From assembly GCF_000019785.1 (NCBI RefSeq), contig NC_010524.1, positions 4,266,001 to 4,330,000 of the forward strand: DNA of 64,000 nucleotides. The letters are read 5' to 3'. The translations under genes and the position numbers were made by a program. Shown here one piece after another: positions 1-8,488 of this stretch (position 1 is its first letter; the number at the start of each line of letters is the position of its first letter). Source of the stretch: Leptothrix cholodnii SP-6. GTDB lineage: Bacteria; Pseudomonadota; Gammaproteobacteria; Burkholderiales; Burkholderiaceae_C. Below the pieces are notes generated by a model. That model was given only the letters and a program-made list of their open reading frames with translations, was not told the DNA's origin and searched no databases.

Positions 1-126
1 GTGCGCAAGCCGGCCGCAGCGGACAAGCCCGCTGGCGGCAAGAACGGCATGCTCAAGCTGGCCGGCAACAGGGTGATGGCACCGGCCGGCGCGGCGATCG
101 ACGAATCGCAGTTCATCAAGTTCTGA
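1..126 (+). CDS. C-terminal tail of a truncated gene, probably a chemotaxis receptor
   Basis: Only the last 41 codons lie in the window, so the GTG at base 1 is just an internal codon. The visible tail is Ala/Gly/Lys-rich and ends in DESQFIKF followed by TGA at 124-126. No domain can be recognised in this fragment. It lies 13 bp upstream of cheW on the same strand and is followed by cheB, so a methyl-accepting chemotaxis protein or another chemotaxis signalling protein is the most likely owner. That assignment rests on context alone; the sequence of the tail does not prove it. Confidence 0.5.
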   Translation: MRKPAAADKPAGGKNGMLKLAGNRVMAPAGAAIDESQFIKF

Positions 127-139
127 TCGGCGGCCCATC

Positions 140-679
140 ATGAACGCAATGGTCATGACACACAGCGCAGCGGCGGCAGCCGAGCAGAGGCAGTACCTGA
201 CCTTCATGCTCGGCGGCGAGATGTTCTCGCTCGACATCCTGTGCATCAAGGAAATCATCTGGTACGCCGGCGTCACCGAGGTGCCGATGATGCCGGCCTG
301 CATCCGCGGGGTGATCAACCTGCGCGGCGCGGTGGTGCCGGTGATGGACCTGTCGAACCGCTTCGGCAAGCCCTCGACGCCGCAGAGCAAGAGCACCTGC
401 ATCGTCATCACCGAGGTCGCCAGCGGCCCCGGCGGCGAGCGCCAGAACATGGGCGTGGTGGTCGACGCGGTGCAGGCGGTGCTGGAGATCCCGGCCTCCG
501 AGATCGAGCCGCCGCCGACCTTCGGCGCCAAGATCCGCAGCGACTTCATCGAAGGCATCGCCAAGGTGAACGGCAAGTTCGTGATCCTGCTGAACGTGCA
601 GCAGGTGCTGTCGCGCAGCGAGATCGGCGCGATGGGCCAGGCGGCAGCGGCCGCCGAGGCCGGGCTGGTCGCCGCCTGA
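140..679 (+). CDS. cheW: Chemotaxis coupling protein CheW
   Basis: CheW couples receptors to the histidine kinase CheA in the cytoplasmic signalling array. The 179-residue protein has one CheW-like SH3-fold domain from about residue 18 to 165, with the typical stretches [33 protein letters not shown] and the late [20 protein letters not shown]. The length is normal for the family. Three ATGs lie close together (140, 149, 155), so the first few residues are uncertain. It follows the tail of a probable receptor and precedes cheB by 28 bp, suggesting one operon. No cheA or cheR is in the window; they may lie to the left. Confidence 0.95.
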   Translation: MNAMVMTHSAAAAAEQRQYLTFMLGGEMFSLDILCIKEIIWYAGVTEVPMMPACIRGVINLRGAVVPVMDLSNRFGKPSTPQSKSTCIVITEVASGPGGERQNMGVVVDAVQAVLEIPASEIEPPPTFGAKIRSDFIEGIAKVNGKFVILLNVQQVLSRSEIGAMGQAAAAAEAGLVAA

Positions 680-707
680 TCGGACGACCCGGGCGGGCCG
701 CATCGAC

Positions 708-1760
708 ATGAGCCGCATCCAGGTGATGGTGGTCGACGACTCGGCCGTGGTGCGCCAGGTGGTGGCCGCCCTGCTGGCCGACGACCCCGAGATCGAGGTG
801 CTGTGCGCGGTGGCCGACCCGCTGCTGGCGATCAGCCGCATGCAGACGCAGTGGCCCGACGTGATCGTGCTCGACATCGAGATGCCGCGCATGGACGGCA
901 TCACCTTCCTCAAGAAGATCATGGCCGAGCGGCCGACGCCGGTGGTGATCTGCTCGACGCTGACCGAAGCCGGCACGCAGACCGCGCTGGCGGCGCTGGC
1001 CGCCGGCGCGGTGGCCATCATCACCAAGCCCCGGCTCGGCCTCAAGCAGTTCCTGCAGGATGCATCCGACGACCTGCTGTCGGCGGTCAAGACCGCTGCG
1101 CGCGCCAATGTGCGGCGGCTGAGCGTGTCGGCCAAGAACACCGCCGACGTCATCCTGCCGGCCGTCGAGCGCAGCAGCGCGATGCTGCAGACCACCGAGC
1201 GGGTGGTCGCGCTCGGCACCTCGACAGGCGGCACGCAGGCGCTCGAAGTGGTGCTGCGCACGCTGCCACGGGTCTGCCCGGGCATCGTGATCGTGCAGCA
1301 CATGCCCGAGAAGTTCACCGCCGCCTTCGCCGCGCGGCTCGACAGCGTCTGCCAGATCGCCGTCAGGGAGGCGCAGAACAACGACCGCGTGGTGCCCGGC
1401 CAGGCCCTGATCGCGCCGGGTGGCAAGCACATGCTGCTGCGCCGCAACGGTGCGCAATATCACGTCGAGGTGCTCGACGGCCCGCTGGTGAATCGCCACC
1501 GGCCGTCGGTCGACGTGCTGTTGCGCTCGGTCGCCAGGAGCGCCGGCGCCAACGCGCTGGGTGTCGTCATGACCGGCATGGGCGACGACGGCGCGGCCGG
1601 CCTGCTGGAGATGCGCAAGGCCGGCGCCCGCACGCTGGCGCAGGACGAGGCCAGCTGCGTGGTCTACGGCATGCCCAAGGAGGCGGTCAAGCGCGGCGGC
1701 GTCGAGCGCTCGGTGCCGCTGGGCGCCATCGGCCGCGAGATCATGCTGCAGCTGGCCTGA
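708..1760 (+). CDS. cheB: Chemotaxis protein-glutamate methylesterase/deamidase CheB
   Basis: CheB removes methyl groups from receptor glutamates, and deamidates glutamines, during adaptation. The 350-residue protein has an N-terminal receiver domain (about 1-125) with acidic D10/D11, phospho-acceptor D56 in VLDIEMP and K107, and a C-terminal methylesterase domain (about 165-345). The Ser-His-Asp triad is visible as S172 in GTSTGG, H198 in VQHMP and D294 in GMGDDG. Each lies eight residues after its E. coli counterpart, so the enzyme looks intact. It probably shares an operon with cheW and would be activated by CheA phosphorylation. Confidence 0.96.
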   Translation: MSRIQVMVVDDSAVVRQVVAALLADDPEIEVLCAVADPLLAISRMQTQWPDVIVLDIEMPRMDGITFLKKIMAERPTPVVICSTLTEAGTQTALAALAAGAVAIITKPRLGLKQFLQDASDDLLSAVKTAARANVRRLSVSAKNTADVILPAVERSSAMLQTTERVVALGTSTGGTQALEVVLRTLPRVCPGIVIVQHMPEKFTAAFAARLDSVCQIAVREAQNNDRVVPGQALIAPGGKHMLLRRNGAQYHVEVLDGPLVNRHRPSVDVLLRSVARSAGANALGVVMTGMGDDGAAGLLEMRKAGARTLAQDEASCVVYGMPKEAVKRGGVERSVPLGAIGREIMLQLA

Positions 1761-1832
1761 GCCGCAGCCGCGGCAGCGCGCCGCGAAAAACGACGATCAT
1801 CGGCGTCCCCGACAGCTGGACGACTTGCAACG

Positions 1833-2261
1833 ATGACCCATTTCACCCCCTGGTCGGCGCTGGCCGGCGGCGCCTTGATCGGCCTGGCGGCCGTGCTGCT
1901 GCTGTGGCTGAACGGCCGCATCGCCGGCATCAGCGGCATCACCGGCGGCCTCTGGTTCAGCGCGACAGGCGAGCGCGCCTGGCGCCTGCGTTTCGTCGGC
2001 GGGCTGATCGTCGGCACCCTGGCCTGGTTCGCGTACAGCGGCCAGCCGGCGCCGCTGCGCAACGGTTTCCCCACCGGCCTGCTGGTGCTGGCCGGGCTGC
2101 TGGTGGGCTACGGCACGTCGCTCGCGGGGGGCTGCACCAGCGGCCACGGCGTGTGCGGGCTGGCGCGGTTTTCAGTGCGCTCGCTGGTCGCCACGGCGGT
2201 GTTCCTGGGGGTGGCGATCGTGACCACCTTCATCGTGCGGCATCTGCTGCAGATCGCCTGA
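1833..2261 (+). CDS. YeeE/YedE-family sulfur transporter, first half
   Basis: A 142-residue membrane protein with about four hydrophobic segments. It carries the signature GTSLAGGCTSGHGVCGLARF with cysteines C101 and C108, typical of the YeeE/YedE (sulfur transport, DUF395) family. Members of that family carry sulfur species such as thiosulfate across the inner membrane, using conserved cysteines. The partner gene begins 7 bp downstream, so the transporter is split into two short chains rather than being one long protein. The sulfate transporter genes follow, which fits a role in sulfur acquisition or sulfur detoxification. The actual substrate is not known from sequence. Confidence 0.85.
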   Translation: MTHFTPWSALAGGALIGLAAVLLLWLNGRIAGISGITGGLWFSATGERAWRLRFVGGLIVGTLAWFAYSGQPAPLRNGFPTGLLVLAGLLVGYGTSLAGGCTSGHGVCGLARFSVRSLVATAVFLGVAIVTTFIVRHLLQIA

Positions 2262-2268
2262 GGCTGCC

Positions 2269-2748
2269 ATGACGACAACCCCTGTTCGCGCCCGCCTGGG
2301 CGGCTTGGCCGCGGCGCTGGCCGGCGTGGTGTTCGGCGTCGGTCTGGCGCTGGCGCAGATGGTCGACCCGCGCAAGGTGCTGGGTTTTCTCGACCTGGCC
2401 GGTGCCTGGGACGCCAGCCTGCTGTTCGTGCTGGGCGGCGCGGTGCTGGTGGCCGCGGCCGGTTTCCGCGTCGTGCTCAAGCGGACCGGGCCGGCGCTCG
2501 GCGACCGTTTCCACATCAGCAGCTGGACCGCCATCGACCGCCCGCTGATCGTCGGCTCGGCGCTGTTCGGCATCGGCTGGGGCCTGGCGGGTTATTGCCC
2601 GGGGCCGGCGATCGCCTCGCTCGGTTTCGGCAACCCGGAGGCGCTGTGGTTCGTGCCGGCGATGGTCGCCGGCGCCGGGCTGCAGCGCTGGCAGGCGCAC
2701 CGGCGGGCCGCGCCCACGACGGCCCAGGCCGCAGCCGACGAGGTCTGA
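2269..2748 (+). CDS. YeeE/YedE-family sulfur transporter, second half
   Basis: A 159-residue membrane protein with about four hydrophobic segments and the motif GWGLAGYCPGPAIASLGFG (C110), the usual signature of the second half of split YeeE/YedE transporters (DUF6691-like). It begins 7 bp after the first half, so the two are surely co-transcribed and probably form one pore. The N-terminal segment is hydrophobic without a clear cleavage site. A 155-bp gap separates it from the sulfate-binding protein gene, where a separate promoter is likely. Confidence 0.82.
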   Translation: MTTTPVRARLGGLAAALAGVVFGVGLALAQMVDPRKVLGFLDLAGAWDASLLFVLGGAVLVAAAGFRVVLKRTGPALGDRFHISSWTAIDRPLIVGSALFGIGWGLAGYCPGPAIASLGFGNPEALWFVPAMVAGAGLQRWQAHRRAAPTTAQAAADEV

Positions 2749-2903
2749 TCGGCGCCGGAGCCACCGACCCCGGCGTGGATCCGGGGGGCGGCGCTTATCC
2801 GGATTGCGCATGAACAAGCTCGGATCGCTTCGTTTCCAGCGACGGGCAGGCTTCCTAGCATCGACTCATTCCCACACGAGTCCCTGCAGCCGAGGCCCCC
2901 GAC

Positions 2904-3917
2904 ATGACCGCTCCCCGATTTGCCCGTACCGCGCTGCTGGCGCTGGCCCTCGGTGCCGCCGCGCTCGGCGCCGCGGCCCGCGACATCACGCTGCTCAACG
3001 TCAGCTACGACCCGACGCGCGAGCTGTACCAGGACTTCAACAAGGCCTTCGCCGCGCACTGGAAGGCCAAGACCGGCGACACCGTCACCATCCGGCAGAG
3101 CCACGGCGGCTCGGGCAAGCAGGCCCGCTCGGTGATCGACGGACTCGACGCCGACGTCGTCACGCTGGCGCTGGCCTACGACATCGACGAGCTCAACGCC
3201 CGCGCCGGCCTGATCCCGGCCGACTGGCAGAAGCGCCTCAAGCACAACAGCTCGCCCTACACCAGCACCATCGTGTTCCTGGTGCGCAAGGGCAACCCGA
3301 AAGGCATCAAGGACTGGGACGACCTGGTCAAGCCCGGCACCGCGGTGATCACGCCCAACCCCAAGACCTCCGGCGGCGCACGCTGGAACTATCTGGCCGC
3401 CTGGGGCTACGCGCTCAAGAAGTTCGGCGGCGACGAGAAGAAGGCGCAGGCCTTCGTCGGCCAGATCCTCGCCAACGTGCCGGTGCTCGACACCGGCGCA
3501 CGCGGCTCGACCACCACCTTCGTCGAACGCGGCATCGGCGACGTGCTGCTGACCTGGGAGAACGAGGCGCTGCTGGCGCAGAAGGAGCTCGGCCCCGACA
3601 AGTTCGACATCGTCGCGCCCAGCCTGTCGATCCTGGCCGAACCGCCGGTGGCTCTGGTCGACAAGGTGGCCGACAAGAAGGGCACCCGCGCCGTGGCGCA
3701 GGCCTATCTCGAGTACCTCTATTCGCCGGCAGGCCAGGACATTGCCGGCCAGAACTACTACCGCCCGATCGACCCGACCGTGGCGGCCAAGTACGCCAGG
3801 CAGTACCCGAAGGTGACGCTGTTCACCATCGACGAGGTGTTCGGCGGCTGGGCCCGCGCGCAGAAGACCCACTTCGCCGACGGCGGCAGCTTCGATCAGG
3901 TCTACACCAAGAAGTGA
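2904..3917 (+). CDS. sbp: Sulfate ABC transporter, periplasmic sulfate-binding protein
   Basis: This 337-residue protein captures sulfate (possibly thiosulfate) in the periplasm and delivers it to CysTW. It has a Sec-type signal peptide (about 1-25, cleavage near GAAARD) and then the Sbp/CysP-family sequence: [47 protein letters not shown], and [18 protein letters not shown] for the oxyanion pocket. The start is supported by a GAGG seven bases upstream. It heads the run sbp-cysT-cysW-cysA with 6 bp to cysT. In relatives this operon is activated by CysB, and a CysB-type gene lies at 10165-11103. Sbp and CysP cannot be separated with certainty here. Confidence 0.95.
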   Translation: MTAPRFARTALLALALGAAALGAAARDITLLNVSYDPTRELYQDFNKAFAAHWKAKTGDTVTIRQSHGGSGKQARSVIDGLDADVVTLALAYDIDELNARAGLIPADWQKRLKHNSSPYTSTIVFLVRKGNPKGIKDWDDLVKPGTAVITPNPKTSGGARWNYLAAWGYALKKFGGDEKKAQAFVGQILANVPVLDTGARGSTTTFVERGIGDVLLTWENEALLAQKELGPDKFDIVAPSLSILAEPPVALVDKVADKKGTRAVAQAYLEYLYSPAGQDIAGQNYYRPIDPTVAAKYARQYPKVTLFTIDEVFGGWARAQKTHFADGGSFDQVYTKK

Positions 3918-3923
3918 CCGGGC

Positions 3924-4757
3924 ATGTTCTTCACCCGCACCCTGCTCAAGCGGCACAGCGTGCTGCCGGGCTTCGACCTGGCACTCGGCTTCACGCTGCT
4001 GTATCTGAGCTTCATCGTGCTGATCCCGCTCAGCGCGGCCTTTCTCAAGACCTTCACGATGACCTGGCCGGCGTTCGTCGACGCGGTCGGTTCGCCGCGC
4101 GTGCTGGCGTCGTACCGGCTGACCTTCGGCGCCTCGTTCGCCGCGGCACTGATCAACGCCTTCTTCGGCCTGATCGTGGCCTGGGTGCTGGTGCGCTACG
4201 AGTTCCCGTTCAAGCGCCTGATCGACGCGCTGGTGGATCTGCCGTTTGCATTGCCGACCGCAGTGGCCGGCATCGCGCTGACGGCGCTGTATGCGCAGAA
4301 CGGCTGGATCGGCCAGTGGCTGCCGTTCAAGGTCAGCTTCACGCCGATCGGCGTGTTCGTGGCGCTGACCTTCATCGGCCTGCCGTTCGTCGTGCGCACG
4401 CTGCAGCCGGTGCTGGAGAACATGCAGAAGGAACTTGAAGAAGCCGCCGCCACGCTGGGCGCGAGCCGCTGGCAGACCTTCCGCCACGTGATCTTCCCGA
4501 TCCTGTCGCCGGCGCTGCTGACCGGCTTCGCGCTCGCCTTTGCGCGCGCCTTGGGCGAATACGGCTCGGTGATCTTCATCGCCGGCAACATGCCGCTGGT
4601 GAGCGAGATCACGCCGCTGCTGATCATCACCAAGCTCGAACAGTACGACTACACCGGCGCCACCGCGATCGCGGTCGTGATGCTGGTGGCGGCCTTCGTG
4701 CTGCTGCTGACCATCAATGCGCTGCAAGCCTGGGCGCGCGCACGGCAAGGGCGATGA
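3924..4757 (+). CDS. cysT: Sulfate ABC transporter permease CysT
   Basis: One of two inner-membrane permease subunits of the sulfate importer. The 277-residue protein has about six transmembrane helices and the binding-protein-dependent permease loop [21 protein letters not shown], which contacts the ATPase. Length and sequence match the CysT/CysU family ([33 protein letters not shown]). Its start lies 6 bp after the sbp stop, and its stop overlaps the cysW start (ATGA at 4754-4757), so the two permeases are translationally coupled. Confidence 0.95.
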   Translation: MFFTRTLLKRHSVLPGFDLALGFTLLYLSFIVLIPLSAAFLKTFTMTWPAFVDAVGSPRVLASYRLTFGASFAAALINAFFGLIVAWVLVRYEFPFKRLIDALVDLPFALPTAVAGIALTALYAQNGWIGQWLPFKVSFTPIGVFVALTFIGLPFVVRTLQPVLENMQKELEEAAATLGASRWQTFRHVIFPILSPALLTGFALAFARALGEYGSVIFIAGNMPLVSEITPLLIITKLEQYDYTGATAIAVVMLVAAFVLLLTINALQAWARARQGR

Positions 4758-5770
4758 TGACCACCCCTCGCCAAACGAGTACGTTCGTCGATCCCCCGAG
4801 GGGATCCGGGCCGGCTTGGGAGCGGCCCGGCGCTCGGCCCGGCCTCCGCGTTGCAGGCGCCACACCGCGCAGCATCCGCGCCGCCACCGCAGAGCCCGCC
4901 TGGGTCAAGTGGCTGCTGATCGGCACCGCGCTGGCCTTCCTGACCTTCTTCCTGTTCGTGCCGCTGGCGATCGTGTTCGCCGAGGCGTTCAAGAAAGGCT
5001 GGGACGTCTACCTGGCCGCGATCGTCGATGACGACGCACTTTCAGCGATCAAGCTCACGCTGATCGCCGCCGGCATCTCGGTGCCGCTGAACCTGGTGTT
5101 CGGCGTCGCCGCGGCCTGGTGCATCGCCAAGTTCGAGTTCCGCGGCAAGAACGTGCTGCTCACCCTCATCGACCTGCCGTTCAGCGTCAGCCCGGTGATC
5201 TCGGGCCTGATCTACGTGCTGATCTTCGGCCTGCAAGGCTGGTTCGGCGAGTGGCTGCGCGACCACGACCTGAAGGTCATCTTCGCGGTGCCCGGCATCG
5301 TGCTGGCCACCGTGTTCGTGACCTTCCCGTTCGTGGCGCGCGAGCTGATCCCGCTGATGCAGGCGCAGGGCACCGAGCAGGAAGAAGCCGCCCGCGTGCT
5401 GGGCGCCAACGGCTGGCAGATCTTCTGGCGCGTGACGATGCCCAACATCAAGTGGGCGCTGCTGTACGGCGTGATCCTGTGCAATGCGCGGGCGATGGGC
5501 GAGTTCGGCGCGGTCAGCGTGGTGTCGGGCCACATCCGCGGCATGACCAACACGATGCCGCTGCACATCGAGATCCTCTACAACGAATACCAGTTCGCCG
5601 CGGCCTTTGCGGTGGCCTCGCTGCTGGCGCTGCTGGCGCTGGTGACGCTGGTTCTGAAATACCTGGTCGAGCAGCGGATGAAACAGGGCCCCCAGGCTTC
5701 CTCCGGTCGCCACCCCCCGAGGGGGCTCCGCCAGCAGACCGGCAAAGCCGGATCTGCGGCGGCGGCTTGA
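4754..5770 (+). CDS. cysW: Sulfate ABC transporter permease CysW with unusual end extensions
   Basis: The second permease of the sulfate importer. The core (about residues 50-305) has six membrane segments, [20 protein letters not shown] and the ATPase-contact loop [21 protein letters not shown]. At 338 residues it is some 40-50 longer than usual. The first 45 or so residues and last 25 or so are low-complexity, and both ends are encoded by palindromic CCCCGAGGGG-type sequence (around 4794-4803 and 5715-5725). No other ATG or GTG is available in frame before the first membrane helix, so the extension must be translated unless a rare start codon is used. It overlaps cysT by 4 bp and precedes cysA by 27 bp. 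Confidence 0.93.
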   Translation: MMTTPRQTSTFVDPPRGSGPAWERPGARPGLRVAGATPRSIRAATAEPAWVKWLLIGTALAFLTFFLFVPLAIVFAEAFKKGWDVYLAAIVDDDALSAIKLTLIAAGISVPLNLVFGVAAAWCIAKFEFRGKNVLLTLIDLPFSVSPVISGLIYVLIFGLQGWFGEWLRDHDLKVIFAVPGIVLATVFVTFPFVARELIPLMQAQGTEQEEAARVLGANGWQIFWRVTMPNIKWALLYGVILCNARAMGEFGAVSVVSGHIRGMTNTMPLHIEILYNEYQFAAAFAVASLLALLALVTLVLKYLVEQRMKQGPQASSGRHPPRGLRQQTGKAGSAAAA

Positions 5771-5797
5771 TCAACACAACCAACCTGAAGCGAGCAC

Positions 5798-6865
5798 ATG
5801 TCGATCGAAGTCCGCAACCTCAACAAGCGCTTCGGCAAGACCGTCGTCTGCGACAACCTCAACCTCGACATCCCGTCGGGCGAACTGGTCGCGCTGCTGG
5901 GCCCGTCGGGCTCGGGCAAGACCAGCCTGCTGCGCATCATCGCGGGGCTCGAAGTGCCCGATTCGGGCAGCGTGCTGTTCCACGGCGAGGACGCCACCCA
6001 CACCGACGTGCGCGAGCGCCAGGTCGGTTTCGTGTTCCAGCATTACGCGCTGTTCGCGCACATGACGATCTTCGAGAACGTCGCTTTCGGCCTGCGCGTG
6101 CGACCCAAGGTGACGCGGCCGAGCGATGCCGAGATCCGCCGCAAGGTCACCGACCTGCTGCAGCTGGTACAGCTCGACTGGATCGCCGACCGCTACCCGC
6201 ACCAGCTCTCCGGAGGCCAGCGCCAGCGCATCGCCTTGGCGCGCGCGCTGGCGGTCGAGCCCAAGGTGCTGCTGCTCGACGAGCCCTTCGGCGCGCTCGA
6301 CGCCAAGGTGCGCAAGGAACTGCGGCGCTGGCTGCGCCGGCTGCATGACGAGGTGCATGTCACCAGCGTCTTCGTCACGCACGACCAGGAAGAGGCGATG
6401 GAAGTGGCCGACCGCATCGTCGTGATGAACCAGGGCCGCATCGAGCAGGTCGGCAGCCCGGACCAGGTCTACGACCACCCGGCCACGCCCTTCGTGCTGC
6501 AGTTCCTGGGCGACGTCAACCTGTTCCACGGCCGGCTCGGCCATGCGCCGGGTGGCAGCACGTCGGCCGCCGAGGTCAGCTACGTGCGCCCGCACGAACT
6601 CGAAGTGATCGGCGCCCCCGAGGCCGACACGCTGGCGGTGACGCTGAGCCAGGCACTCACCGTCGGCCCGAGCACGCGGCTGGAGTTCAAGCGCGAGGAC
6701 GGCAGTTATGTGGACGTGGAACTGCCGCGCGCGCAGTGGCAGCTGCTGCGCGAACGCCTGGGCCTGGCCAACGGCAGCCGCGCGTGGCTGAAGGCGCGGC
6801 GGGTGACGCGCTTCGTGGCCGGTGGCGAGCCGGCCACGGCGGACGATCCGGCCGCGATGATCTGA
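5798..6865 (+). CDS. cysA: Sulfate ABC transporter ATP-binding protein CysA
   Basis: The ATPase that drives sulfate import. The 355-residue protein has Walker A GPSGSGKT at 35-42, the ABC signature LSGGQRQR at about 136-143, Walker [13 protein letters not shown] and the H-loop [18 protein letters not shown]-terminal TOBE-like region (about 240-350) is typical of CysA. It is the last gene of the operon; the next three genes are on the opposite strand. In many Burkholderiales cysB follows cysA directly; here cysB lies about 3.3 kb away and inverted. Confidence 0.96.
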   Translation: MSIEVRNLNKRFGKTVVCDNLNLDIPSGELVALLGPSGSGKTSLLRIIAGLEVPDSGSVLFHGEDATHTDVRERQVGFVFQHYALFAHMTIFENVAFGLRVRPKVTRPSDAEIRRKVTDLLQLVQLDWIADRYPHQLSGGQRQRIALARALAVEPKVLLLDEPFGALDAKVRKELRRWLRRLHDEVHVTSVFVTHDQEEAMEVADRIVVMNQGRIEQVGSPDQVYDHPATPFVLQFLGDVNLFHGRLGHAPGGSTSAAEVSYVRPHELEVIGAPEADTLAVTLSQALTVGPSTRLEFKREDGSYVDVELPRAQWQLLRERLGLANGSRAWLKARRVTRFVAGGEPATADDPAAMI

Positions 6866-6913
6866 GCGTCAGGCAACGTCCGACCTGGCCCGCCTGAAGC
6901 CCGGCGCGCGGGT

Positions 6914-8371
6914 TCAGTCGAGCACCACGACCTTGAGCCAGCCGTCGCCGTAGGCCTCGAGCACCCGCGCCATCTGGCCCCTGGACAGCACGTCGAGGGT
7001 CTTGCTGCCCGAGCGCGGTTCGGTGCGGAGATTGCCCGCCGTGTCCATGCGGAAGGTCTGGCCGCCCTTGAGTTGCCGCCCCGCCGCGTGATAGACCCAG
7101 CCGCCGGCCGCGGCCACACGCAAGGTCACGGTGTCGCCGGGGTTGAGGCGGGATCCGGCGGCGGGCTTCATCTCCGCGACGGTCCCGACCGCGGCGCCGG
7201 GAATCCAGTCGCGAACGACCTGCGGGTTGAAGCGGGCCTCTTTCAGGGCCTGCTCGGCCTCGGCCACGGGGCGCTTGACGAGGTCGGCGAGCAGTGCCTT
7301 CGGGGCCGAGACCTCGAGCACGACCGGCTTGCTCGAGAAGTGCCGGCTGCCACCCGGCGGCTGCATGCCGATCACCACGCCTTCGGGCTTGGGGCTCGCG
7401 GTCTCGCGGATCTCGACCGGCGCGGAGAAGCCCGCATCCTGGATCGTCGACTTCGCCTTCTCGATCGGCAGATCGAGCACGGACGGCAGCAGGCGCATGC
7501 CCGAGACGTACAGCGTCACCTCGCGGTCGGCGGGCACGGCCTGACCGGCGGCCGGGTCGGTGCCGATCACCTTCGGAAAGCGCAGTTCGGCATGTTCCTG
7601 CTCGACGAGCTTGACCTTGAGCCCGGCCGCCTCGAGCAACTCGCTGGCCTCGCGCCGGGACCTGTCGTTGACCGACGGCACCCACGTGGCCGGCGCGACG
7701 ACCGCTTCCGAAACCGCCTGCGAAACCGCCGGCGACGCAACCGGTGGCCCTGCGGCCGTCGGCGCCGCGACCAGCGGATCGTCTCTCGTTGCCTGGCCCA
7801 GGAAGTAGCCACCCGCCAACAGGGCGACCGTCACGGCAACGCCGCCGCCGATCATCAGGCCCTTGCGGGAGGTGCCGCTCGCCTCGGCGGCCGGCGCCGG
7901 GTCGGGCCGGGCCGTCCGGGGCAAGCCGAGCGTCGTCGTGGCAGCCGCCGGCCCCGGCGCGGCGGGCTGCGCCGACAACACGGCCTGGATATCCCGGCCG
8001 AGCCGGTCGATGTGCTGCTCCAGCGGCGGCGTGATCGCGTCGAGCCAATGGATGGAGCCGACGTAGTACTTGAACGCCTTGCTCATCTCGGCGTTCTGGA
8101 TCCGCACCGGCATGATCGTGCGGCCGATGCTGACGGCACGTTCGACTTCGCGGCGGACCTGTTTCGACCCGTCGGCGTGGGCGCTGTAGACCAGCACCAT
8201 CACGCGCGCACTCTCGATCGCCTGGACGATCGAATCGGCGTACTCCGAGCCCGGCGGCACATCGCGCGGGGCGATCCAGCAGCGGATGCCCTGGGACTCG
8301 AGGCGATTGCAAATTGCATCGGCCTCCAGCCGGTCATGGCTCGAATAGCTGATCAGGACATCGTGAGCCAT
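6914..8371 (-). CDS. Membrane-anchored TIR protein with PASTA repeats and a bacterial SH3 domain
   Basis: Starting at the ATG at 8371, which has GGGAG 6 bp upstream, the product is 485 residues. Domains in order: a bacterial TIR domain (about 3-125; motifs VLISYSSHD and CWIAPRDVPPG, then RREVERA with E75 at the position of the catalytic glutamate of TIR NADases); a Pro/Ala-rich linker (135-168); one membrane helix (171-192) preceded by RK, placing the TIR domain in the cytoplasm; three PASTA-like repeats (about 229-290, 293-355, 360-420); and an SH3b-like end (about 425-485, NLRTEPRSGSKTLDVL). PASTA and SH3b domains commonly bind wall peptides. A function in wall sensing coupled to NAD-consuming signalling is inferred, not known. 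Its own promoter is likely at 8400-8427. Confidence 0.85.
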   Translation of the reverse strand: MAHDVLISYSSHDRLEADAICNRLESQGIRCWIAPRDVPPGSEYADSIVQAIESARVMVLVYSAHADGSKQVRREVERAVSIGRTIMPVRIQNAEMSKAFKYYVGSIHWLDAITPPLEQHIDRLGRDIQAVLSAQPAAPGPAAATTTLGLPRTARPDPAPAAEASGTSRKGLMIGGGVAVTVALLAGGYFLGQATRDDPLVAAPTAAGPPVASPAVSQAVSEAVVAPATWVPSVNDRSRREASELLEAAGLKVKLVEQEHAELRFPKVIGTDPAAGQAVPADREVTLYVSGMRLLPSVLDLPIEKAKSTIQDAGFSAPVEIRETASPKPEGVVIGMQPPGGSRHFSSKPVVLEVSAPKALLADLVKRPVAEAEQALKEARFNPQVVRDWIPGAAVGTVAEMKPAAGSRLNPGDTVTLRVAAAGGWVYHAAGRQLKGGQTFRMDTAGNLRTEPRSGSKTLDVLSRGQMARVLEAYGDGWLKVVVLD

Positions 8372-8399
8372 TGGCTTCTCCCTGCGTCGGTCATCGACC

Positions 8400-8427
8400 A
8401 CGATAGCCGCGGCCGGCCACGTTTCAA
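8400..8427 (-). promoter_or_regulatory. Candidate sigma-70 promoter of the TIR/PASTA gene
   Basis: On the minus strand TTGAAA (8427-8422) and TATCGT (8405-8400) are 16 bp apart, giving a start point about 20 bp before the ATG at 8371. It sits in the 117-bp gap behind the hydrolase gene, so the TIR gene can be transcribed on its own. The elements are imperfect matches. Confidence 0.4.
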
Positions 8428-8488
8428 TTGGGGTCAACCGCGCAAGGCGCCCGATGGATCAGCGCACGGCCTGCGCGCGTGAGCTGCG

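Noticed and set aside
2592..4865. A 757-codon minus-strand frame over the sulfate transporter genes
   Set aside because: Antisense to sbp and cysT, rich in His, Arg and Gln, and without any domain. Codon-bias artefact.
8372..8437. A 22-residue N-terminal extension of the TIR protein
   Set aside because: The conserved TIR sequence starts at the ATG at 8371, which has a proper ribosome-binding site; the extension would also overlap the candidate promoter.
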